Below, in pieces: positions 7,225 to 17,330 of a stretch of 64,000 nucleotides of DNA. Position numbers and translations under genes: made by a program. Origin of the DNA: Pandoraea sp. PE-S2T-3 (GTDB taxonomy: Bacteria > Pseudomonadota > Gammaproteobacteria > Burkholderiales > Burkholderiaceae); assembly GCF_002179965.1 (NCBI RefSeq), contig NZ_NGUQ01000037.1, positions 1 through 64,000 of the forward strand, in the 5' to 3' direction. The notes beneath the pieces are model-generated. The model saw only the letters and a program-made list of their open reading frames with translations, was not told the origin of the DNA and ran no database searches. How positions within the stretch are numbered: position 1 is the first letter of the stretch; each line of letters begins with the position of its first letter.

Positions 7225-8604
7225 ATGACCGACTCGATCGAATTTGCGGACGACAGGCGCGCATTTGCCAACTCGCAGCAATTTCAGGACATCAAGACCG
7301 CAGCGCACGAGCATCTGCTCGCGCGGATCGAGGAACTCGGCGCCGAATTCGGCCGCTGGAGCCGGGGCGCGATTCAACAGTTTGTCGATCTGGAGATGGA
7401 CGGCTTCGTCCGCCTTCGCCGCATTCCGATCAACGAAGCCGAGTTGCGTCAGATCTCCGACGCGCTCACGAAAGAGCTGGCCGGTTTTGGTCCGATCGAA
7501 GACCTGCTGGGCGACCCTGAGGTCGAAGATATTCTGATCAACGGCTACAACGACGTGTACGTGTCGCGCAAAGGGGTGCTGGCGCGCGAGGCGTTGCGAT
7601 TCTCCGATAACGCGCATTTGCTGCGGATCGTGCGACGCATTCTGGCGCCGATCGGCCGCCGGCTCGACGAATCGAACCCGATGGTCGATGCGCGCTTGCC
7701 TGACGGCGGCCGCCTGAACGTGGTGATCGAGCCACTGGCGGTGGACGGGCCGGTGGTGTCGATCCGGAAATTCCGCAAAGACCCGCTCAAGCCGTCCGAC
7801 CTGCTCGCGCTCGGCAGCTTCAACGAAGAAATCTACGGACTGCTCGAAGCGGCGGTGCGCTCACGCTGCAACATTCTCGTGTCGGGCGGGACGAGCTCGG
7901 GCAAGACCTCGCTGCTCAACGCGCTGGCCAGCTTCATTCCCGCTACCGAGCGCGTGGTGACGGTGGAAGACACCGCCGAACTCTCGCTCAATCACCCGCA
8001 CGTGGTGCGTCTGGAATCGCGCCAAGGCGGCTTCGACGGCTCGGGGGAAGTGACCATCCGGGACTTGATCCGCAACAGCTTGCGGATGCGTCCGGACCGC
8101 ATCATCGTGGGCGAAGTGCGCGGCTCCGAAGTGCTCGAAATGATGCAGGCGATGAATACGGGCCACGAAGGCTCGATGGCGACGATTCACGCCAACTCGC
8201 CGCGTGAATGTCTTTACCGTCTCGAAATGCTGGCGGGCTTCGCGGGTTTTCAGGGCAGTGAAAGCAGCCTGCGCCGGCAGATAACGAGCGCGCTCGACTT
8301 CATCGTGCAGATTGGCCGGCTCTCCAGCGGACGCCGCCGCATTCTGTCGATCACCGAAGTCACCGGCGTCTCGGATACGGTGATTTCCACGCAGGAGCTC
8401 TATCGACACGAGACCTTCGCCGGTGCCGACGGGGAAGAAAAAGACCGTTGGGTGTCGCTGGGCATTCAACCGCACTCGCCCAAATTGCAGCGCTACAAGG
8501 ACCAGACGCGTAACGCGACGGCTGCCGCTGCGCACGCCGCGCAGCAGCAGGGCAATACGCCCCCCGATTCCGGTGGCGGCGGCTTCTTCGGGCGGCGTCG
8601 ATGA
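7225..8604 (+). CDS. tadA: pilus assembly ATPase TadA/CpaF
   Basis: A 459-residue cytoplasmic secretion ATPase of the VirB11/PulE superfamily that powers Flp pilus extension and probably retraction. An N-terminal all-helical domain (about 1-90) precedes the ATPase core: Walker [11 protein letters not shown] with Lys227, Asp box around [10 protein letters not shown], Walker B around [10 protein letters not shown] (about 291-300) and the His box [18 protein letters not shown]. The C terminus has a Gly-rich tail. ATG 7225 sits one base after the tadZ stop; the final codons overlap tadB by four bases (ATGA), so translation is coupled. Confidence 0.95.
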   Translation: MTDSIEFADDRRAFANSQQFQDIKTAAHEHLLARIEELGAEFGRWSRGAIQQFVDLEMDGFVRLRRIPINEAELRQISDALTKELAGFGPIEDLLGDPEVEDILINGYNDVYVSRKGVLAREALRFSDNAHLLRIVRRILAPIGRRLDESNPMVDARLPDGGRLNVVIEPLAVDGPVVSIRKFRKDPLKPSDLLALGSFNEEIYGLLEAAVRSRCNILVSGGTSSGKTSLLNALASFIPATERVVTVEDTAELSLNHPHVVRLESRQGGFDGSGEVTIRDLIRNSLRMRPDRIIVGEVRGSEVLEMMQAMNTGHEGSMATIHANSPRECLYRLEMLAGFAGFQGSESSLRRQITSALDFIVQIGRLSSGRRRILSITEVTGVSDTVISTQELYRHETFAGADGEEKDRWVSLGIQPHSPKLQRYKDQTRNATAAAAHAAQQQGNTPPDSGGGGFFGRRR

Positions 8605-9524
8605 ACCCCCTCGTGTTGTGGGTCGCCTGCGTCGCGCTGCTGTTGGTGGCTGGCGGACTGGAGCTTTGGCGGCGCACTTATCAGCGCGCCCGCGAGCAAG
8701 CGACGAGCGCGTTTCTCGAGCGCCAACTTGCCCACAACGCGCCGCAGTTCGCTGCGGCTGAAGGGGCCATTGGGCGTGTCGCTCGCCGCAAGGCGCTGCC
8801 GTGGGAGTTCTTCTTCGAGCGTGCAGGCGTAATTCCGACACCGGGGTTCTACGCAACGCTCGTGGGCGGCGGCTTGGCGCTCGCGTTGATTTTCTGGGTT
8901 TGGCACGGGCCGTTCTCGGCGTTGATCGTGCTGATTCTCTATGTGCTCGGCGTGGTCCTGCGTTACTGGCTGAAGGGGGTGCGGCGGCATGCCGAGATCG
9001 TGCGTCAGTTGCCGATCTTTCTCGATGGCATGGTGCGCATGCTGACGGTCGGCAACAGCTTGCCGGCGGCATTCCAGACGGCGTCCGGCAATGCCGACAT
9101 GCCGTTGCGAGAGTTGCTCGACAGCGCCGTGCGGCAGGTGCAGGCGGGCGTCGATCTCGACGTCGCGCTCAAGCAGATTGCCCGCGTGTACCGCGTGGAA
9201 GAAATCTATCTGTTCGCGTCGGTGGTCGATCTGTCGACGCGGTTCGGCGGTCGTGCCGATCAGATTCTGTCGCGCATGTCCGGCTTCATGCGCGATCGTG
9301 AGCAGGCGCAGGCCGAGTTGCATGCGTTGTCGTCCGAGACGCGGATGTCGGCGTGGGTGCTGGCCGCATTGCCAATCGTCGTGAGCGCATTCCTGATGCT
9401 GTTCAATCCGGCGTTCTTCGAACCCATGTTCCAGCAAACGTCGGGCCAGAAAATTCTCGCGGTCGGTCTCGGACTGGAAATCGCGGGCGGCTTCATTCTG
9501 TACCGGCTGGCCAAGTCCATCTGA
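8601..9524 (+). CDS. tadB: inner-membrane platform protein TadB
   Basis: A 307-residue membrane protein with a type II secretion F (T2SSF) domain. N-terminal helix at about 5-20, two further helices at about 85-120, a cytoplasmic helical T2SSF domain (about 130-250, including LPIFLDGMVRMLTVGNSLPAAFQTA), and C-terminal helices at about 250-300. Together with TadC it forms the membrane platform on which the TadA ATPase acts. Starts within the tadA stop; 16 bases separate it from tadC. Confidence 0.92.
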   Translation: MNPLVLWVACVALLLVAGGLELWRRTYQRAREQATSAFLERQLAHNAPQFAAAEGAIGRVARRKALPWEFFFERAGVIPTPGFYATLVGGGLALALIFWVWHGPFSALIVLILYVLGVVLRYWLKGVRRHAEIVRQLPIFLDGMVRMLTVGNSLPAAFQTASGNADMPLRELLDSAVRQVQAGVDLDVALKQIARVYRVEEIYLFASVVDLSTRFGGRADQILSRMSGFMRDREQAQAELHALSSETRMSAWVLAALPIVVSAFLMLFNPAFFEPMFQQTSGQKILAVGLGLEIAGGFILYRLAKSI

Positions 9525-9540
9525 GCGAGAGGCGCCCCTC

Positions 9541-10575
9541 ATGAACCTTTCGTCCTTCACGTCGTTCGCTTCGGAGTCGCACACGTGGCTGATGTTCGGC
9601 CTGCTGCTGGTCGCCGCCGGTCTGTTGCTCGCGGCCTCGGCGATCCTGCTGCGCGGCATGCGCCAAGACCGCAGCGGGCGCGTGATCGACCAGATGCTGG
9701 CGAATCGCCAGCAGCAGACGTTGGCAGCGCTTCGCGCGGCGACGGCACCGCTCGGCAGCTCGTTGTCGCCGGGTGACGAGGAGGAAGGCACCAACACCGG
9801 CGCGAAGGGCTGGCGCGCACTGTTCGACCGCGCGGCGGCGCTCGGCAAGCGGTGGTCGGAAACGCGTGTCGGGCAGTACCTGATCGCCGCCGAAGATCGT
9901 CTGCTGCTCGCGCAATGCGGCTGGGACAGTGTGCGGGCGAAATCGCTGTTCCTGTTCTCGCGCGTGGCGCTGGCGGCCGTGCTGCTGCTCTTCGTGTGGA
10001 TCTGGCTCCCGGGCAGTGGCGGGTTGAGCACGATCTTGCGGTTGCTCGGCGCCGTGGGCGCGGGCTTGCTGCTGCCGAAGTTCTACGTGCAGCGCCGTGC
10101 CGCACAGCGCCGTCGCGAGATCGTGGAAGAACTGCCGTTGCTCATCGACTTGCTGCGGCTGCTGCAAGGCGTGGGGCTGTCGATGGATCAGAGTTTGTAC
10201 GTGGTGGTGTCGGACTTCCGTGAGGTGCTGCCCATTCTTTCGAAGGAGTTCGAGAACGCCAACCGCCAGTACGCCTCCGGGCGCGGGCGCGAAGCGTCGA
10301 TGGTGCGGTTGCGGGAGGTGTACGACAACGACGATCTGCGCGCGCTGGTGCGCCTGATTGCGCAGGTGGAACAACATGGCGGCGCCGTGCAGGAGCCGTT
10401 GCAGCAGTTCAGCGACCGGTTGCGCGAGCAACGGCGGCAGACGATGAAAGAGCGTATCGGCAAGCTCACGGTCAAGATGACCCTCGCGATGATGCTCACG
10501 TTGCTGCCCGCTTTGATGCTCGTGGTGGCCGGGCCGGCGATTCTGTCGCTGGCGAAGACTCTGGAGGGCTTGTAG
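9541..10575 (+). CDS. tadC: inner-membrane platform protein TadC
   Basis: A 344-residue partner of TadB with one N-terminal helix (about 16-40), a charged linker, two helices at about 138-180, a T2SSF domain (about 195-310, with EELPLLIDLLRLLQGVGLSMDQSL) and a final helix near 315-335. The order TadB then TadC directly after the ATPase is the standard tad arrangement. Its stop lies two bases before the tadD start. Confidence 0.92.
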   Translation: MNLSSFTSFASESHTWLMFGLLLVAAGLLLAASAILLRGMRQDRSGRVIDQMLANRQQQTLAALRAATAPLGSSLSPGDEEEGTNTGAKGWRALFDRAAALGKRWSETRVGQYLIAAEDRLLLAQCGWDSVRAKSLFLFSRVALAAVLLLFVWIWLPGSGGLSTILRLLGAVGAGLLLPKFYVQRRAAQRRREIVEELPLLIDLLRLLQGVGLSMDQSLYVVVSDFREVLPILSKEFENANRQYASGRGREASMVRLREVYDNDDLRALVRLIAQVEQHGGAVQEPLQQFSDRLREQRRQTMKERIGKLTVKMTLAMMLTLLPALMLVVAGPAILSLAKTLEGL

Positions 10576-10577
10576 TC

Positions 10578-11675
10578 ATGACACGAACCGAAATGACGCG
10601 GATGGGCCTGGCGGCGCTGTGCGTGGTGATGGTCGCCGGGTGCGCATCGAAGGGCGGCGGTTACGGTGCGCCGTCAGCGGCAGCGCTCATGCGTGCGCAA
10701 CAGGACGACGAAGTGCGGGCCAAGACGGCCGCGCCCGACACGAAGGAGTTGTACCTGTCGATGATTCGCGAGATGCAGGAGCGGGGTGCCTATTTCGCTT
10801 CGTTGGCGCACATCGAGCAGTTCCGGATTCAGTATGGCAATTCGCCCGACGTCGACATTCTGCGGGCCGACGCGTTGCGTGAGACCGGCCAGCCGGATGC
10901 TGCCGAAGCGACCTATCGGACGCTGCTCGCCAGCCCGGTGGCCGCCGCCGCGTGGCATGGACTTGGACTGGTCGCCGCGCAGCGCAAGGACTATGCAGGC
11001 GCGACGCAGGCCCTGCGTGAAGCCGTGAGCCGTGCGCCGACCGAACCGTTCTACCTGAGCGATCTTGGTTTTGCGCAGTTGTGCAACGGCGACGCGGCCG
11101 GTGCACGGGTGCCGCTCGCGCAGGCCGCCGAACTGAAGCCCGACAGCCGCAAGGTGCTCAGCAATCTGGCCGTGTATCTGCTGGTGACGGGCGAGCGTAC
11201 ACGCGCCGACCAGATGATGACGCAGGCCAAGATGCCGCCCGCCACGCGCGAAGCTATCGACAAGCTGGCGACCGATATCCGCACGCAGACGCAGGCGGCA
11301 CGCGCTGCTGCCGATGCAGCGGCGGCCCGGGCAGCGGCGCAGGCAGCGGCTGCGATCGTACCACCCGCGGCGACGGTAGCGCCCGCCTCGGTCGCACCAG
11401 TCGCACGCGCCGCAACCGTGGCCGCAACGGCAACGCCCGCGCAGGCGGCGCCGGTTGCAACGCCGTCGGCCTCGGCCAGCACCGTGGTCGTGCGTCTGCC
11501 GGAGCCCGGTGCACGTGGCGTGGCAGCGACGGCCGATGCGGCACCGAATCGTGCGACTGCAAACGCAGGGGCGAACAGCGCCGACGCCAAGCTTGCACGG
11601 GCCAGCGATGTCGCACGCAGCGACATGCCCACGTCGATGCTCGACCGGTTTGCCAATTCGTCCAATTCGCAATAG
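10578..11675 (+). CDS. tadD: TadD lipoprotein with TPR repeats
   Basis: A 365-residue outer-membrane lipoprotein. The signal ends in the lipobox Val-Ala-Gly-Cys with Cys22. Residues about 50-215 hold tetratricopeptide-like helices (for example DVDILRADALRETGQPDAAE and PFYLSDLGFAQLCNGDAAGA), the form of TadD/pilotin-like proteins that help assemble the RcpA secretin. The C-terminal 140 residues are Ala-rich low complexity, probably coiled or disordered, longer than in most TadD proteins. Confidence 0.88.
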   Translation: MTRTEMTRMGLAALCVVMVAGCASKGGGYGAPSAAALMRAQQDDEVRAKTAAPDTKELYLSMIREMQERGAYFASLAHIEQFRIQYGNSPDVDILRADALRETGQPDAAEATYRTLLASPVAAAAWHGLGLVAAQRKDYAGATQALREAVSRAPTEPFYLSDLGFAQLCNGDAAGARVPLAQAAELKPDSRKVLSNLAVYLLVTGERTRADQMMTQAKMPPATREAIDKLATDIRTQTQAARAAADAAAARAAAQAAAAIVPPAATVAPASVAPVARAATVAATATPAQAAPVATPSASASTVVVRLPEPGARGVAATADAAPNRATANAGANSADAKLARASDVARSDMPTSMLDRFANSSNSQ

Positions 11676-11751
11676 GCGCGGGCGTCGCGTTTGCGACGGC
11701 GCCCACAGAACGCGTCACGTAAAAGTAGTCACGCAACTTCAGGGAGACGTG

Positions 11752-12366
11752 ATGATGGCAGGCCAAATGCAACGATGGGAGAGGTTCTCCCCGCAGACCC
11801 GGGCGACAGATCGGGACGTGCCGGGCCAGAGCGGTTTCGCTGCGCAGTGCCTTGCGGGCATCGCACTGGCGCTGTGCGCGAGCTGGGCCGGCGCACAGTC
11901 GGCTCCCCTGACCGGTCAGATGGGCGGTGCCGACGCGCGTACGGTGGCGCAGGCCACTGCGGCGCCGGCGGCGGCCAGCGCGGTACCGCAGGCCGCCGCA
12001 ACCGATGCAACGGTTGCGCAGGCAGCACCGGCAACGCAACCCGCACAGGCGCCGCAGGCCAGCCGCGTGCCGCCGAATAGCGTGCGTCGTACGACGCCGT
12101 TACGCGTGGGCGAGCATGCCGCAGACGGCATGCTGGGCGACGAGACCGAGGCGTTGCTCGCATTGCAGGCGAGCAATCAGGCGGCAGGGCGCGGCTTGCC
12201 GATGCTCGGCGCGACGGCGTCGCGGGCTTACAAGCGCTATCTCGATAGCTTCACCTACGCCATTCCCGCGTTCTATCCGACGATGGTGCAAAGCGATGGG
12301 GCGGGCGGCGGCGGTGGTGGCGGTAGCGGGGCGGCATCCGGTGGAGGGACTGGCGCGAGCCAGTAA
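11752..12366 (+). CDS. DUF3613-type protein of the tad locus
   Basis: A 204-residue probably exported protein. Residues about 28-48 form a hydrophobic signal-like segment ending in WAGAQS; the rest is Ala/Pro/Gln-rich linker until a short conserved block at about 124-170 (GDETEALLALQASN, then SRAYKRYLDSFTYAIP), which I recognise as the DUF3613 pattern found in tad loci of Burkholderiales. A Gly-rich tail ends the protein. The purine-rich site AGGGAG six bases before ATG 11752 fixes the start; a second ATG follows immediately. The stop lies six bases before tadG. Role in the pilus unknown. Confidence 0.75.
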   Translation: MMAGQMQRWERFSPQTRATDRDVPGQSGFAAQCLAGIALALCASWAGAQSAPLTGQMGGADARTVAQATAAPAAASAVPQAAATDATVAQAAPATQPAQAPQASRVPPNSVRRTTPLRVGEHAADGMLGDETEALLALQASNQAAGRGLPMLGATASRAYKRYLDSFTYAIPAFYPTMVQSDGAGGGGGGGSGAASGGGTGASQ

Positions 12367-12372
12367 TTCGTC

Positions 12373-14526
12373 ATGACACCCCGTGCGCACGCGCGCAAAA
12401 CGGCTCGCTCCGCAGCATCTGCCGCGCCTCGTGACGACCATGCGACATGGTTGGGCAACTTGCGCTGGGCGGGTGGGCGGCAGCGTGGCTCGGTGCCGAT
12501 CGTGGCGTTTTCCTTCGTCATCGTGGTGCTGATTCTCGCGTTGGCCATCGACGCGGGCTATGCCTTCATGAAGCGGCGCGACCTGCAACGCACCGCCGAC
12601 ATGGCGGCGCTCGCAGGGGCGCAGACCCTGCCGGGTTGCGCCAATGCGACTTCTTACGACACGGTGGCCCGCGCGAACGTGACGGCCAATCTGGGGGCTG
12701 ACGCGGCCAACACGACGGTGGCAACCGCGTGCGGTATCTGGACGAATCCGACCGCGAGCGCCACGACACCCGGCACGTTCGCACCGGTCGGTTCGGGCGG
12801 CCCGGCAAGCGGCAATGCCGTCCAGGTGACGCTGACGCTGCCGGTGGTCTCGTTCTTCCAACTGACGGGAACGCGAAACATCACGGCGACGGCGATCGCC
12901 CGCAAGGCGCCCGCCGTGGTGACGTTCACCGTTGACTCCGGGTTGCTCGCGCTCAACACCAATAACTCCGTACTCGCGCCGTTGCTTCAATCGATCGGCA
13001 TCTCGCCGGCGCTCTACGTCGGGGCGGCGCAGCAACTCGTGGGCGTCAACATTACGCCGCAAGGGTTGTTGCAGGCGCTCGGCGTGCCGGTGACAGGCGA
13101 TGTGTCGGTGGCGTCGCTCTCGGGCGTGGCAGCGGTCAAGAACCTGACGCTGGGTGCGCTGCTCAGTGCGACGAACACGGCACTCGCGACGCAGAACGGT
13201 GCGTTGTCGGCATCGGTGACCGCATTGGGTAACCTGATCAACGTGTTCGGCAACAGCCCGGTACTGAGTCTGCCGATTCAACTGCTGGGTACCGCAACGA
13301 GCCCCGGCATCATCGCCAATATCGATGCGGCGGGTGTGTCGGCAGCCAATGCGCTTACGGCCAACATCGGTGTGGCGGATCTGATTACGGCGGCCATTGT
13401 CGGCGCGAACGGCAACAACGCCATTGCGATCAACGGGCTTAGCATTCTGGGCAACGCCGTGAACGTCAGCGCGAACGTGATCTCGCCGCCGCAGGTGGGC
13501 GTCGGCGGCGTCGGGGCCACGGCCACGACGGCGCAGGTGCGGTTGTTCCTCACGATCAATACGGCGGCGGCCTCGGGCTCGCTGGGTTCGGTTGCGGGCT
13601 CGCTGCTCAATTCACTGGGCACGTCACTGAATCTGCCATTGGTGCTGGAAGTCGCGCAGTCGACCGGGACTGTCACGGCCGTACAGTGCGGCGCGACACC
13701 GTCAACCACGATTCAGGTGAACTCGGGACTCGTCAACGTCTGCGTTGGTGCGGCGGCCAGCGGTGTGAACGTGAAGACCAACCCGGCCAGTTGCACCACG
13801 CTGATGACGAACCGCGTGAACATCGCCACTTTGCTGGGGCTGATCAACGTCTCCGGCAACGTGAATCTGTCGCTCGTGACGAATTCACCTGCACCGATAA
13901 CGTTCAGCGGCCCCTTCCCGCAGAAGGTCGGACCGATCGGGTCGAGCGTGAATCTCAGCCAGATCGTGACGGCGTTGCTGACGGGGTTGTCGCTGGATGT
14001 GAGCGCGTCGGGGTCGTCGTCGTCGAGCACGGTCGCCGGTGGGCTGGTGGGCAACGTGCCGAGCGCAGCGGTCGGGTCGACGATCACGACCGTCAACGGG
14101 TTCCTGAGCAATGCCGCAAACGGCCTTCAGTCCACGGTGAATGCACTTGGCACGACGCTGGGCGGGGTGCTGACGCTGAATCTGCCGCAAGTGCTGGGCG
14201 GCGTAGGGGGGCTCGTCACCGGGCTGGTGAACACCCTCGGCGGCATTGTGAACGGGCTGCTGGGCGGTCTCTCCGATCTGGTGTGCAACTTGTCGGGCAG
14301 CGGGGCGAACCAGTGCCGGATCGACAACGTGAAGAGCGGACTCAGCACCAGCAACATCTCGCCGGTGCTCGGCAGCATTCTCTACACACTGCTCAACCCG
14401 CTCCTCACGCCGATCAGCACGTTGCTCAACACGCTGCTCAACGCACTGGGTATCACGCTCGGCATGACGACGGTGACGGTGGACAGCATTAACTGCCAGA
14501 ACGGGCTGGTGCAACTGGTGTATTAG
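12373..14526 (+). CDS. tadG: TadG-like pseudopilin / Flp pilus-associated protein
   Basis: A 717-residue TadG-type protein. After a basic N-terminal region comes a TadE/G motif (RQRGSVPIVAFSFVIVV) with one transmembrane helix at about 40-63, followed by the MKRRDLQRTADMAALAGAQTL segment typical of TadG. The large extracytoplasmic region (about 90-700) is rich in Gly, Asn, Leu, Thr and Val in loosely repeated leucine/glycine patterns (LLNTLLNAL, GGLVTGLVNTLGG), suggesting a beta-rich surface domain. It closes the structural part of the tad locus. Confidence 0.83.
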   Translation: MTPRAHARKTARSAASAAPRDDHATWLGNLRWAGGRQRGSVPIVAFSFVIVVLILALAIDAGYAFMKRRDLQRTADMAALAGAQTLPGCANATSYDTVARANVTANLGADAANTTVATACGIWTNPTASATTPGTFAPVGSGGPASGNAVQVTLTLPVVSFFQLTGTRNITATAIARKAPAVVTFTVDSGLLALNTNNSVLAPLLQSIGISPALYVGAAQQLVGVNITPQGLLQALGVPVTGDVSVASLSGVAAVKNLTLGALLSATNTALATQNGALSASVTALGNLINVFGNSPVLSLPIQLLGTATSPGIIANIDAAGVSAANALTANIGVADLITAAIVGANGNNAIAINGLSILGNAVNVSANVISPPQVGVGGVGATATTAQVRLFLTINTAAASGSLGSVAGSLLNSLGTSLNLPLVLEVAQSTGTVTAVQCGATPSTTIQVNSGLVNVCVGAAASGVNVKTNPASCTTLMTNRVNIATLLGLINVSGNVNLSLVTNSPAPITFSGPFPQKVGPIGSSVNLSQIVTALLTGLSLDVSASGSSSSSTVAGGLVGNVPSAAVGSTITTVNGFLSNAANGLQSTVNALGTTLGGVLTLNLPQVLGGVGGLVTGLVNTLGGIVNGLLGGLSDLVCNLSGSGANQCRIDNVKSGLSTSNISPVLGSILYTLLNPLLTPISTLLNTLLNALGITLGMTTVTVDSINCQNGLVQLVY

Positions 14527-14621
14527 CGGAGTTCACGAGACATCACCCGATAACGCGATAACCCGACGACAAAACTTCACCATGACGGACGCCCGGGGCG
14601 TTCGGCGACCAGCGGAAAAGC

Positions 14622-16019
14622 ATGAAAAGCAAGCCAGTACGTGAAGACCTCGACGTGTATGTGTGGGAAGGCAAGTCCGATATTGCCGACCGGGTGGCGC
14701 ATTGCCTCGCCAGCTTCGACATGGAAGTGATTCGCGCCGACGGTGCCGACCTGTCGCGCGAGCGCACCAAGACGCGGGCGTCCATCGCGGTGGTGAGCGT
14801 CTCGGTGATCGAAGGGGCGGCCACCAACGCGCACGAGTGGCAACTCGGCCACGGCATGCCGGTGATCTGGGTCGCGACCGCGCCGCGCGAGAACGATCCG
14901 CGCACGTATCCGCCCGAATACAGCAACATCCTCACGCTCGACTTTTCCGGCGCGGAGCTGCGCACCCTTATCTTCAAGCTGTCGGGTGCGATTGCGGAGG
15001 CCGACCGTGCGCCGGCGCCGGCCGATCCGCTCGTGGCGCAATCGAGTGCCATGCTCAACCTGCTGGCCGAAGTCGATGCGTTCGCCGATTGCGATTCCAA
15101 CGTGATGATTCACGGCGAAACAGGTGTCGGCAAGGAGCGTATCGCCCGGTTGCTGCACGACAAACAGACGCATTACGGGCAAGGGCCGTTTGTCGCGGTG
15201 AACTGCGGGGCGATTCCTGACGGCCTGTTCGAGTCGCATTTCTTTGGACACGCCAAGGGCGCGTTCACGGGGGCGCTGTATTCGCACAAGGGCTATTTCG
15301 AGCAAGCCAACGACGGCACGTTGTTCCTCGACGAAATCGGCGACCTGCCGCTATATCAGCAGGTAAAACTGCTGCGCGTGCTGGAAGACAGTGCGGTCAC
15401 GCGTCTGGGCTCGGTCCAGCCCGTGAAGCTGGATTTCCGGCTGGTGGCGGCCACCAACAAGAATCTGAAGTCGATGGTGCGCGACGAGTTGTTCCGCGCC
15501 GACCTGTTCTACCGGCTGGCGGTGATCGAGCTGCACATCCCGAGCCTTGAAGAGCGCGGGCCGATCGACAAGCTGGCGGTGTTCAGCACGTATCTCGGCA
15601 AGGTCGCGTCCGATCCGGACATCGCCGGCAAGGTGCCGCCGTGGTTGCGCGAGCTGGTCGAAGGCGGGGTGTTTCCCGGCAATGTGCGCGAAATGCGCAA
15701 CATCGCCGAGCGGGTGGGCATCATCTACCGGCAGTTGGGGACGTGGGACGAACGCCGCATCCGGGCGATCTTCGAGGCGCTGGCGACCGGCGTGATCGTA
15801 CGCCCCGACGACCCGGCCCGCGCTGTAGCGCTCACCGACCGGGCGCGCTGGGACGCCACCGAGCGTACCCGCATCGTCGCGGCGCTCGATGCCAACGGCT
15901 GGCGCCGGCAAGACACGGCCAACGCGCTGGGCATCAGTCGCAAGGTCCTGTGGGAAAAGATGCGCAAGTATCAGATTCTGGGTAACGACTCGGAACTGGC
16001 CAGCGAATACGAAAGCTGA
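14622..16019 (+). CDS. sigma-54-dependent activator with non-canonical receiver
   Basis: A 465-residue NtrC-family regulator. The AAA+ domain (about 142-370) has Walker A GETGVGKE (from residue 165), an intact sigma-54 contact loop GAFTGA (213-218), Walker [11 protein letters not shown] and the R-finger region RADLFYRL. The C terminus (about 420-455) is a Fis-type helix-turn-helix ([19 protein letters not shown]). The N-terminal 120 residues look receiver-sized, but the strand where the phosphorylated Asp should sit reads [11 protein letters not shown], with no acidic residue, so phosphorylation control is doubtful. No sensor kinase gene lies nearby. Adjacent to the tad genes, it is the likely activator of the sigma-54 sites at 599-614 and 1076-1092. 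Confidence 0.88.
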   Translation: MKSKPVREDLDVYVWEGKSDIADRVAHCLASFDMEVIRADGADLSRERTKTRASIAVVSVSVIEGAATNAHEWQLGHGMPVIWVATAPRENDPRTYPPEYSNILTLDFSGAELRTLIFKLSGAIAEADRAPAPADPLVAQSSAMLNLLAEVDAFADCDSNVMIHGETGVGKERIARLLHDKQTHYGQGPFVAVNCGAIPDGLFESHFFGHAKGAFTGALYSHKGYFEQANDGTLFLDEIGDLPLYQQVKLLRVLEDSAVTRLGSVQPVKLDFRLVAATNKNLKSMVRDELFRADLFYRLAVIELHIPSLEERGPIDKLAVFSTYLGKVASDPDIAGKVPPWLRELVEGGVFPGNVREMRNIAERVGIIYRQLGTWDERRIRAIFEALATGVIVRPDDPARAVALTDRARWDATERTRIVAALDANGWRRQDTANALGISRKVLWEKMRKYQILGNDSELASEYES

Positions 16020-16544
16020 CGCGATGAGGGCGGGGCGATGCCGCCGAAGCGTGTCGCGAGCGGGACACAAACGGGGCGCAAGTCATGATCACAAAAGCGC
16101 CTTGACCAGCCTTCCGCGCAATGCGTAGGCGATAGCCGTTTAAAACCCGCCAATGCAGGGATTTGTCTGACACACAACTTCGACTTAAGGGAAAACCTTC
16201 GGCGGCGGGGTTGCGTGGTGTCAACAGTTGAAATCCTACCGGGCCAATATTGCATTCCGCGCTTGGAAGAGCGGCGCGCAATGGATAGAATTGGCGGCTA
16301 TTGTGAGCGTGCGGTTATTATCTGCCGGCAGCGCGGGCACCTGCCGGGACCACAGAGGTATCCGGATGGGGCAAGTCAGCGTATCGGCGAGCGAGGCAGG
16401 ACGGCGACGGGACATGATGTCCGTTACACTGTCGTGGCAAAAATACGCAGGTCTCAGATCCTCGGGGCGGAGTCCGGGGGGGCGAATGAAGGCGACGCAT
16501 AAGGGTCGTTAAACGATCCGGTCGATAACAGGAAAACAGATCAG
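16020..16544 (+). other. intergenic region upstream of the DUF2968 gene
   Basis: No convincing gene. Short overlapping frames at 16215-16512 have poor composition and no good ribosome site. The main visible element is the palindrome GGACATGATGTCC (16410-16422), two bases upstream of a TACACT that could be a -10 box (16425-16430); no good -35 is seen. It may be an operator for the 16545 gene. Confidence 0.4.
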
Positions 16545-17276
16545 ATGAAAATCAGTGATTGCCGGGGGCGGTTTTGGTTGGGCGTGGGGGTGGCATGCCT
16601 GGCAGCCTGGGGGACGTCAGCGGGGGCCGCGGATGCGGTCAAGGATGTGACCGGCTCGACGACGCCAGGTCAATTCGCCGCACCGGCAGTGCCCGCGCAA
16701 GGTCTCTCGGCCCCGGCTTCGGCCTCGGGCACGATTCAGGAACTGCGCGATCGCATCCAGAACAAGGAAGTTACCGAACTTCGCACGACGTACAACGGCC
16801 GCTACGGCGCCAGCCTGTTGTTCTATCCGCAGACCATGGGGTATTACGTCGCACTGTTCCATGAAGGGCAGTTCTGGCGTGTGGTCAAGCTGAACAACGA
16901 GAAGAAGGCTGAAGCCCTGTACGGTGACTTCGTGCGTCAGACGCAGGTGTTGGCCGATGTGGAGATTCGCCGCATCAAGCTCGAAGCGCAGAAGTCGCTG
17001 ATGGAGCGTCAGTTGGCCGAGAGCGAAGCCCGCCTGAACGCGGTGCAGAGCGATCTGGCGATCCAGCGTCAGCAGGAACAAGCGCTGGCACAGAACCAGC
17101 AGGCCGTGCGTGAGCAGGCTTCGGCGCTTGAAACCGAACGCACCGCAGCGCGTATTCGCCTGACGGACCTTCAGGGTCAGATCCGTTCGCTCGAAGCCGA
17201 GCAGAACAGCGCCGACTCCGATCTGGTCCGCTCGGTCAAGAGCACCGGCAACCGCAAGACGACCAAGCGTCACTAA
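16545..17276 (+). CDS. DUF2968 family exported protein
   Basis: A 243-residue protein with a cleavable signal peptide (about 1-28, ending SAGAADA). After a Pro/Ala linker a conserved block at about 65-130 (LRTTYNGRYGASLLFYPQTMGYYVALF) is followed by a long, strongly predicted coiled coil (about 130-230) rich in Glu, Gln, Arg and Ala. I recognise the DUF2968 pattern common in Burkholderiaceae; its function is not known. A monocistronic unit: its own upstream region, and a strong terminator 28 bases after the stop. Confidence 0.8.
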   Translation: MKISDCRGRFWLGVGVACLAAWGTSAGAADAVKDVTGSTTPGQFAAPAVPAQGLSAPASASGTIQELRDRIQNKEVTELRTTYNGRYGASLLFYPQTMGYYVALFHEGQFWRVVKLNNEKKAEALYGDFVRQTQVLADVEIRRIKLEAQKSLMERQLAESEARLNAVQSDLAIQRQQEQALAQNQQAVREQASALETERTAARIRLTDLQGQIRSLEAEQNSADSDLVRSVKSTGNRKTTKRH

Positions 17277-17303
17277 GTCGATTGCTTGCCGTCAGCGTGT
17301 GAG

Positions 17304-17328
17304 AAAGCCGCCTTCGGGCGGCTTTTTT
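17304..17328 (+). terminator. rho-independent terminator of the DUF2968 gene
   Basis: Stem AAAGCCGCC / GGCGGCTTT with a TTCG tetraloop and a run of six T. Confidence 0.9.
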
Positions 17329-17330
17329 CA

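Noticed and set aside
6012-7271. 419-codon minus-strand open frame opposite tadZ
   Set aside because: A high-GC antisense shadow; the plus strand encodes a recognisable TadZ across the same bases.
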